Source: Syntrophomonadaceae bacterium
GTDB taxonomy: Bacteria > Bacillota_D > Dethiobacteria > DTU022 > PWGO01
Length of the DNA stretch: 6,742 bases
Assembly (NCBI GenBank): GCA_003554535.1
Contig: PWGT01000164.1
Location: 1 to 6,742 of the forward strand
Direction: 5' to 3'
Shown here: positions 1 through 4,011 of the stretch, piece after piece
How positions within the stretch are numbered: position 1 is the stretch's first letter
How the letters are laid out: each line of letters starts with the position of its first letter
Notes under the pieces: generated by a model
Database searches by the model: none
What the model was told of the DNA's origin: nothing
Seen by the model: the letters and a program-made list of their open reading frames with translations, nothing else
Position numbers and translations under genes: made by a program

Positions 1-1
1 C

Positions 2-163
2 CTGCGGGGTTATACCTCCGGTTTGGCCATTCCAACTTTTGTGGTCAACGCTCCCTTCGGTCTCGGTAAGATCCCGATGCTCCCGGAATACCTGGTCAGC
101 AGTGGTAAAGATTACCACATGATCAGGACCTGGGAAAATAAAATTGTTCGCTACGATAATTAG
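2..163 (+). CDS. KamA-family radical SAM 2,3-aminomutase, C-terminal fragment (glutamate-type likely)
   Basis: The 53 C-terminal residues of a gene that enters from the left edge and stops at TAG 161-163. The fragment reads LRGYTSGLAIPTFVVNAP, then FGLGKIPMLPEYLVSSGKDY, and ends IVRYDN. This is the late barrel of the lysine 2,3-aminomutase family, PLP and [4Fe-4S]/SAM enzymes that move the alpha-amino group of an amino acid to the beta carbon. The Lys in FGLGK (68-70) aligns with the PLP-binding Lys337 of Clostridium subterminale KAM. The Asn of VVNAP (47-49) takes the place of KAM Asp330, which binds the substrate's epsilon-amino group; glutamate 2,3-aminomutase is reported to have Asn there. 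The protein ends about 30 residues after the PLP lysine, so it lacks the Cys-rich zinc-binding tail of KAM. Family is confident, substrate is inferred. The radical SAM CxxxCxxC motif is outside the window. Confidence 0.85.
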   Translation: MRGYTSGLAIPTFVVNAPFGLGKIPMLPEYLVSSGKDYHMIRTWENKIVRYDN

Positions 164-205
164 GCCGGAAACTGGAAACAGTAAAAACAACTGGCATAAA
201 ATATC

Positions 206-258
206 AGATTACAGCGCAATTTAACTTATAGCTTAAATAGTGCTGTAATCTTGTTATT
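206..258 (+). terminator. Hairpin terminator after the aminomutase gene
   Basis: AGATTACAGC (206-215) pairs perfectly with GCTGTAATCT (242-251). An inner stem, ATTTAA (219-224) with TTAAAT (233-238), stacks beyond a 3x3 internal loop. The 3' flank is T-rich (TTGTTATTTG) but not a clean T-run. The position, 43 bases after the stop codon, fits a Rho-independent terminator separating the aminomutase from the downstream methyltransferase. Confidence 0.65.
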
Positions 259-351
259 TGAAATATATTATATGAAATCAAAATAATTCACAAATAGATC
301 GTTACAAAATTGTGTAATAATATGGCTTCAGGGTTGGTGATCATTTTTTCT

Positions 352-381
352 TTGATAAGATTATGGTAAAAAAAATATATT
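352..381 (+). promoter_or_regulatory. Candidate sigma-A promoter for the methyltransferase gene
   Basis: TTGATA (352-357) and TATATT (376-381) are separated by 18 bases; each hexamer matches five of six consensus bases. Transcription would begin near 388, giving an untranslated leader of about 325 bases before the ATG at 715. In such AT-rich DNA chance matches are frequent, so this is only the best candidate I found. A TATAAT hexamer at 564-569 has no convincing -35 partner. Confidence 0.35.
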
Positions 382-444
382 GCAGGAATTTCCACACCAA
401 TATAGAAATTAAAATTATAAAAATAGATGGTAATATATTTTCAT

Positions 445-481
445 GTAGGTCGCAAAATTTGATCCATTTTGCTGCTACCTA
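445..481 (+). promoter_or_regulatory. Leader hairpin 1 upstream of the methyltransferase gene
   Basis: GCAAAAT (452-458) pairs with ATTTTGC (466-472) around the 7-base loop TTGATCC. The stem continues beyond an internal loop with either GTAG (445-448) and CTAC (475-478), or TAGGT (446-450) and ACCTA (477-481). Its 3' side overlaps CTAAAGC (479-485), which can instead pair with GCTTTAG (519-525), the top of the next hairpin. The arrangement is that of an attenuator leader, but no regulation is shown. Confidence 0.4.
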
Positions 482-509
482 AAGCCACCAACAAATAATA
501 AACCGGTAG

Positions 510-573
510 AATTAAATTGCTTTAGCGTTATATTATGATTATGCTATCTTATGCCTAAAGCAATATAATTTTT
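510..573 (+). terminator. Candidate leader attenuator hairpin with short T-run
   Basis: AATTAAATTGCTTTAG (510-525) pairs with CTAAAGCAATATAATT (555-570), 15 of 16 positions, around a 29-base loop; T569-T573 form a short T-run. The stem has only three G-C pairs and a large loop, so it would be a weak intrinsic terminator. It lies about 140 bases upstream of the methyltransferase ATG, inside the presumed leader. It could equally be a DNA-level inverted repeat bound by a regulator. Confidence 0.35.
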
Positions 574-581
574 AAAGCAAG

Positions 582-636
582 ATTAATAGAAAGGGTGATA
601 ATAAGGCATAATTATGTGATAATTAATAGAGAGGGT
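582..636 (+). repeat. Direct repeat, 15 bp, two copies 40 bp apart
   Basis: ATTAATAGAAAGGGT (582-596) and ATTAATAGAGAGGGT (622-636) differ at one base and are exactly 40 bp apart, about four helical turns. Between them GTGATAAT occurs twice (595-602 and 616-623), and AATTAT-GTG-ATAATT (610-624) is a short palindrome. The same-face spacing would suit paired regulator sites, but the stretch is AT-rich and only two copies exist. Confidence 0.45.
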
Positions 637-714
637 TAAGAAAAAGACCATTAAATGTGGCACTGAACAAATCAAGAAAGTTTTATTCGTTTAACTATCG
701 GGAGGTAAAGAGAA

Positions 715-2142
715 ATGAAGAAAGGTTTTATGGGTGGAATAACAGACGTAGTTTCCGATAATGAATTACATAAGATCCATGAGGCATCTATAAAAATATT
801 GGAAGATATCGGGATATGCAGTGAATCAGATATTATTTTGGATATTTTTAAAAGAGAAGGCGCAAATGTTGATTTAAAAAACCGGGTTATTCGGTTAGAC
901 AGGGATATGATTGAAACCGCTATCCGGTTGGCCCCCAGTTCCTTTGTTTTTCACGGCAGAGAACCGCAATATGATTTGCTTCTAGAGCCTGGCCGAATTT
1001 ACTATGGGATGGGAGGTTCACCGGAGCCACATATTTGGGATTACAACCTCGGGCAAAAAAGAGGACCCATAAAAGATGATGTGATAAACATAGCCCGCCT
1101 GGGCCATGTTTTGGATAATGTCGATTTTCTGGGTACCTTCTGCTGTGCTGGCGATATGCCTAAAGATACTCAACTTTACCATGAATATGAAGCATTTCTC
1201 AGCAATAGCACAAAACCTTTTCCGTATAGTGCTCCAGGAAGGGAAGCCACTATTCGTTTTATTGAAATGGCTTCAGTGGCCAGTGGTGGAGAAAGCGAAC
1301 TAAGACGTCGCCCCTCAATTGCTATCTTTACTGAAACCGTTTCCCCGCTTAAAGTGGGACAGTATAGTGATGGTACTGTTGAAGCCGTGGAATTTGGTAT
1401 TCCGGTAATAGTTGCTTTGGCCCCGATGATGGGAGCTACCAGTCCTACTACTCTGGCTGGTACACTCGCGCAGAGTAATGCTGAAGCGCTTTTCGGAGTA
1501 GTGCTTACTCAGCTGTTAAAGCCCGGCGCTCCTGTAATGTATGGACCGGGAACAGGTACATTTGATATGGGTACCTTACAGTATACTTATGCCAGTCCGG
1601 AACAAACACTTTCGCGGGCTGTAGTAGCAAAACTTTCTCGTTTTTATCAAATTCCTTCTTACAACTTAGGTGGCGCTGCAGAAGCGAAACTTCCTGATGC
1701 TGAAGCAGCTAGCCAGGCCACAATGGGGATGCTCATGAATGCCCTTTCTGGAATTACCATGACTAAGGTAATGGGTACCCTGGCAAGCGGACTTTACGGT
1801 GCTCCGGAAATGCTGGTTATTTGTGATGAAATTGCCCGTATGGTTAAACGGATATTAAGAGGCTTTTCAGTGACAGATGAAACCCTGGCTGTAGATGCGA
1901 TTAAAGAAGTTGGTTTTTACAAAGACTTTATCAGCCATGAACATACCGGCAAGCATTTCCGGAACGAATTTTACTTCCCAAATCTGTTCAAGCGGCAATC
2001 TATTGGTGAATGGGAGCAGGAAGGCAAGAAGTCGATAACTGATGTGGCCCATGAAAAATACAAGGACATTATAGCTAATGCAGGTCCGGTCAAGCTGCCT
2101 AACGGAGCGGAAGAAGAACTAAAAAAGATCATCGAGAAATAG
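715..2142 (+). CDS. MttB-family (non-pyrrolysine) amine:corrinoid methyltransferase
   Basis: A complete 475-residue protein of the trimethylamine methyltransferase family (COG5598). Characterised members transfer a methyl group from trimethylamine (pyrrolysine-containing MttB) or from betaines (MtgB and relatives, without pyrrolysine) to a cobalamin on a small corrinoid protein in the cytoplasm. Family signatures are the N-terminal IHEASIKILEDIGI (21-34), the central stretch from about 237 (PMMGATSPTTLAGTLAQ) through NAEALFGVVLTQ, MYGPGTGTFD (275-284), and GGAAEAKLPDAEAA (319-332). That last stretch is where pyrrolysine sits in true MttB; here it is sense-coded, with no in-frame TAG before the terminal TAG. 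The start is supported by GGAGGT at 701-706, eight bases upstream. No signal peptide or membrane segment is seen. No corrinoid protein gene is adjacent, which is unusual for a working methyltransferase system. The TRAP-TAXI genes downstream suggest an imported methylated amine; the true substrate is unknown. Confidence 0.92.
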   Translation: MKKGFMGGITDVVSDNELHKIHEASIKILEDIGICSESDIILDIFKREGANVDLKNRVIRLDRDMIETAIRLAPSSFVFHGREPQYDLLLEPGRIYYGMGGSPEPHIWDYNLGQKRGPIKDDVINIARLGHVLDNVDFLGTFCCAGDMPKDTQLYHEYEAFLSNSTKPFPYSAPGREATIRFIEMASVASGGESELRRRPSIAIFTETVSPLKVGQYSDGTVEAVEFGIPVIVALAPMMGATSPTTLAGTLAQSNAEALFGVVLTQLLKPGAPVMYGPGTGTFDMGTLQYTYASPEQTLSRAVVAKLSRFYQIPSYNLGGAAEAKLPDAEAASQATMGMLMNALSGITMTKVMGTLASGLYGAPEMLVICDEIARMVKRILRGFSVTDETLAVDAIKEVGFYKDFISHEHTGKHFRNEFYFPNLFKRQSIGEWEQEGKKSITDVAHEKYKDIIANAGPVKLPNGAEEELKKIIEK

Positions 2143-2266
2143 CTATATTTAATAATTCGTAGTAAATATAAATTAATAAGATTTAATAGACAAATTCGGC
2201 TTAAGGCTTGCCCTTATAACTGATTAGACAGTATTGGATTGTGTTTACAAAGTTGACAGGGATATT

Positions 2267-2296
2267 TTGACCAATAAAATATAGAATAGATGTAAT
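2267..2296 (+). promoter_or_regulatory. Candidate sigma-A promoter for the TRAP-TAXI operon
   Basis: TTGACC (2267-2272) and TGTAAT (2291-2296), each five of six consensus bases, lie 18 bases apart. Transcription would start near 2303, about 140 bases before the receptor ATG. A perfect TTGACA at 2253-2258 exists but has no good -10 at 16-18 bases. The -10 lies inside an inverted repeat, which would allow repression. Confidence 0.4.
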
Positions 2297-2310
2297 AAAT
2301 TTTGTTACAT
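2290..2310. promoter_or_regulatory. Operator-like dyad over the transporter promoter
   Basis: ATGTAA (2290-2295) and TTACAT (2305-2310) form perfect 6-bp arms with a 9-base spacer, covering the candidate -10 and start site. The regulator is not identifiable from the sequence. A related element, TTACA-N6-TGTAA (302-317), sits upstream of the methyltransferase promoter candidate, with a partly shared core ACAAAATT when this dyad is read on the minus strand. Confidence 0.35.
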
Positions 2311-2445
2311 TACTATTATCCTGGTTTTGGTCATATCGATGACGAGGGGGGTGAGGCTGTAGAAATAAGTGTAAACAATTCTTTAGTACAGGGGTCGAAA
2401 AAAGGCAAGCACAAGAACGTTTGAAATTAAGAGGAGGTTTTAATC

Positions 2446-3438
2446 ATGAGAAAGGTTTTTTATCTAGGTCTGGTTTTGGTGTTAGTAATTGCTTTAGCAG
2501 GCGGAGCTTTGATTGGTTGTGAGGAAGAAGCAGTTGATGAAGAACCGGCAGATGAAATGCAGTTTTTAACTCTTGCTACAGGCAGCCCCGGTGGGGTTTA
2601 CTACCCGCTTGGTGCAGGCTTGGCCAAAGAGGTTTCTGACCATATTGACGGTTATATGTGCCAGTCTGAATCTACAGGAGCATCTGTAGAAAACATTCGT
2701 CTGGTAGGTGGTGGGGAATCAGACATGGCCATGGTCATGGGTAATGTTGCTTTTGATGCAATCCAGGGAGTCAACGACTTTGAAGGCGATGCCCAACCAA
2801 TCAATGCACTGTTTAACTTGTATCCCGGTGCACAAAAATTCTTCGTGGATGCTGATTCTGATATTTACAGCCTCGACGATTTTGTCGGTCATGAAATCAG
2901 CGTCGATGCCGCTGGAAGCGGATCCGAAGTGATGGCCCGTGCCATCCTGGAATTTGCCGGAATTATGGACGACATTGATGCAGTTAACCTCTCTATGGCA
3001 GAAACTTCTGAAGCGCTGCGTGACGGCTTAATCGACGGTGGCACAGTTAACCTGGCCTACCCGGCCGCACACTTTGAAGAACTACATGCCATGATGGATA
3101 TCCGCTATGTCGACTTAGATGAAGACTTTATGGATGCTGCTATTGAGGAATACCCGTACTTCTTTAAAGGTGTAGTTCCGAAGGAAGCACATGAAGAGCA
3201 CATGGACGAAGACCATCATACCCTGTTTGTCGGTAATGAAGTTATTGTCCATGAAGACTTCGACGAAGACCTGGCTTATGAAATCACCAAGCATATGTTC
3301 CAGGATGAAACAATCGAAAGATTGATTGGAATTCACGCTCAGGCTGCAAACATGGACATTCAGAACGCACCTGAAACTGCTGCACCGCTCCATCCTGGTG
3401 CGGAAAGGTTCTTTCAAGAAGAAGGGCTTATTGACTAA
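2446..3438 (+). CDS. TAXI-family TRAP transporter solute-binding lipoprotein
   Basis: A complete 330-residue extracytoplasmic receptor of a TRAP-TAXI transporter, which captures a solute and passes it to the membrane permease for ion-gradient-driven uptake. Residues 1-24 form a lipoprotein signal peptide with lipobox ALIGC; Cys25 would be lipidated and hold the protein on the outer face of the membrane. An acidic linker (about 26-37) follows. TAXI signatures are LATGSPGGVYYPLGAGLA (43-60), STGASVENIRLVGGGESDMA (76-95), the SVDAAGSGSEVMARAIL region (152-167) and a C-terminal HPGAERFFQEEG. The start has AGGAGG (2432-2437) upstream. The mature chain has about 67 acidic and 11 basic residues, with a His/Asp/Glu-rich stretch around 208-260, as seen in proteins exposed to high salt or alkaline pH. 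The ligand cannot be told from sequence; TAXI receptors with known ligands bind small organic solutes such as glutamate. Confidence 0.93.
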   Translation: MRKVFYLGLVLVLVIALAGGALIGCEEEAVDEEPADEMQFLTLATGSPGGVYYPLGAGLAKEVSDHIDGYMCQSESTGASVENIRLVGGGESDMAMVMGNVAFDAIQGVNDFEGDAQPINALFNLYPGAQKFFVDADSDIYSLDDFVGHEISVDAAGSGSEVMARAILEFAGIMDDIDAVNLSMAETSEALRDGLIDGGTVNLAYPAAHFEELHAMMDIRYVDLDEDFMDAAIEEYPYFFKGVVPKEAHEEHMDEDHHTLFVGNEVIVHEDFDEDLAYEITKHMFQDETIERLIGIHAQAANMDIQNAPETAAPLHPGAERFFQEEGLID

Positions 3439-3847
3439 CAACCAAAGTGCAACGGAGCATATCCTGCAGTTTATAAACAACGAAAACAATGCAGTATTAC
3501 ATGAAATCCAGGTGAATGCAGGAGAGAAAATTGAATACAGTTACATTCATTCATCAGATGGGACTCCGGTAAAGCAAATCTTTACACTCACCCAGGATGG
3601 CACTCTCAAACTTTTGGAAGAGCGTTATTCCTGGCAGGGTGCCGGCCTGGAAACCGGAGCTGATAAAGAAATTACTGTAGAAGATGGAGAGGTTCGGGTT
3701 ACCGGTTACGACAGGAAGTTTTCTGAGTTAACCTTGCGAGTTGCCCGGACAGTTCCACAAAATATAGTAACCCAGAGGGAAAGTTTAAAGCTTTCAGATA
3801 TTGCTCCCGGAGGAACATCTATAACAATTAAAACAAATGCAAAATAA
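3431..3847 (+). CDS. DUF1850 protein, TRAP-TAXI accessory
   Basis: A small protein with the DUF1850 pattern: YSYIHS (36-41), TPV (45-47), ERYSWQGAGLE (64-74) and YDRKF (93-97), numbered from the TTG at 3431. DUF1850 genes usually lie between the TAXI receptor and the fused permease, as here, but their role is unknown. The frame is open back to 3326, inside the receptor gene. I chose TTG 3431 (138 residues) because GAAGAAGGG lies just upstream and the 8-base overlap with the receptor's stop suits translational coupling; GTG 3398 is an alternative with no visible ribosome site. With any of these starts there is no hydrophobic signal or anchor, although DUF1850 proteins commonly have one. The domain's first strand begins almost at the N-terminus. 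Either the anchor was lost by deletion at the receptor/DUF1850 junction, or the protein works in the cytoplasm. Start uncertain, family fairly sure. Confidence 0.78.
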   Translation: MTNNQSATEHILQFINNENNAVLHEIQVNAGEKIEYSYIHSSDGTPVKQIFTLTQDGTLKLLEERYSWQGAGLETGADKEITVEDGEVRVTGYDRKFSELTLRVARTVPQNIVTQRESLKLSDIAPGGTSITIKTNAK

Positions 3848-3864
3848 TCTAATGTAAAGACTTG

Positions 3865-3915
3865 AGCAGTCTTCCCTACTCTCAGAAGCCAATCTTAGAG
3901 AGTAGGGAAGCTGCT
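3865..3915 (+). promoter_or_regulatory. Strong intercistronic hairpin before the permease
   Basis: AGCAG(T)CTTCCCTACTCTC (3865-3883, T3870 bulged) pairs with GAGAGTAGGGAAGCTGCT (3898-3915): 18 base pairs around a 14-base loop. No T-run follows, so it is not a standard terminator. It lies 17 bases after the DUF1850 stop. A stable hairpin here could protect the upstream receptor mRNA from 3' exonucleases or mark an RNA processing site, giving more receptor than permease, a common need in binding-protein-dependent transport operons. The role is inferred. Confidence 0.7.
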
Positions 3916-3931
3916 GTTAAGTTGTAAATGT

Positions 3932-3961
3932 TTGTAAAGTTTTTAATATATAAATTATAAG
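3932..3961 (+). promoter_or_regulatory. Weak candidate internal promoter for the permease
   Basis: TTGTAA (3932-3937) and TATAAG (3956-3961) lie 18 bases apart, matching four and five of six sigma-A consensus bases. The DNA is very AT-rich, so chance is likely. If used, it would allow permease expression without the receptor. Confidence 0.2.
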
Positions 3962-3980
3962 CCTTATGTATTTGTGCTCA

Positions 3981-4003
3981 CAGCTTCCTAGCAGGGGAAG
4001 GAG
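3981..4003 (+). promoter_or_regulatory. Permease Shine-Dalgarno region with possible sequestering stem
   Basis: GGGGAAGGAG (3994-4003) is a strong ribosome site eight bases before the permease ATG. CTTCC (3984-3988) can pair with GGAAG (3996-4000) and hide it. CAGCTTCC (3981-3988) can instead pair perfectly over eight bases with GGAAGCTG (3906-3913), part of the 3' arm of the upstream hairpin, which would free the site. The two pairings exclude each other. Confidence 0.35.
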
Positions 4004-4011
4004 TTGAAGTC

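Larger units (their letters stand above)
164..714. other. 551-base AT-rich intergenic region with probable regulatory leader
   Basis: No credible protein or stable RNA gene was found on either strand. In order the region holds: the aminomutase terminator; a dyad TTACA-N6-TGTAA (302-317); a sigma-A-like promoter candidate (352-381); a hairpin (445-481); a long AT-rich hairpin followed by five T (510-573); a 15-bp near-identical direct repeat (582-596 and 622-636); a small palindrome AATTAT-GTG-ATAATT (610-624); and a strong Shine-Dalgarno site GGAGGT (701-706) eight bases before the methyltransferase ATG. I recognise no known riboswitch, T-box or tRNA-Pyl here. Confidence 0.6.
2143..2445. other. 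303-base intergenic region between methyltransferase and transporter genes
   Basis: No gene is seen. The methyltransferase has no classical terminator: only an all-A/T inverted repeat TATATTTA/TAAATATA (2144-2151, 2163-2170) and a 5-bp hairpin TAAGG/CCTTA (2202-2216), neither with a T-run, so read-through into the transporter is possible. A sigma-A-like promoter candidate (2267-2296) overlapped by a dyad (2290-2310) follows. The presumed leader holds a 5-bp hairpin GTCAT/ATGAC (2330-2343) and ends with AGGAGG (2432-2437) before the receptor ATG. Confidence 0.6.

Noticed and set aside
322..369. A 15-codon hydrophobic mini-ORF (starts MASGLVIIF) in the long intergenic region
   Set aside because: There is no ribosome site before its ATG, and it overlaps the -35 of the promoter candidate; a chance ORF is more likely.
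477..490. B12 riboswitch box, suggested by AGCCACC and the corrinoid-dependent gene downstream
   Set aside because: The conserved box (GCCACUG) is not matched, and the other conserved cobalamin-riboswitch elements are absent.
658..675. Sigma-54 promoter at TGGCAC
   Set aside because: The GC dinucleotide expected at -12, ten bases after the GG, is missing.
2140..2142. Terminal TAG of the methyltransferase as a possible pyrrolysine codon
   Set aside because: Read-through would add only a short unrelated tail before TGA, and the catalytic-site region upstream is already sense-coded.
2144..2170. TATATTTA/TAAATATA inverted repeat just after the methyltransferase
   Set aside because: The stem is all A/T with an 11-base loop and no T-run; too weak to call a terminator.
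2253..2258. Perfect TTGACA -35 box upstream of the receptor
   Set aside because: No acceptable -10 hexamer occurs 16-18 bases downstream; the pair at 2267/2291 is better.
3326..3430. Long DUF1850 start at TTG 3326
   Set aside because: It would overlap the receptor by over 110 bases, has no ribosome site, and adds basic residues unlike any signal peptide.
3115..3489. A 124-codon minus-strand ORF opposite the receptor and DUF1850 genes
   Set aside because: It lies antisense to two well-supported genes, its composition is unlike a real protein, and it matches no family.
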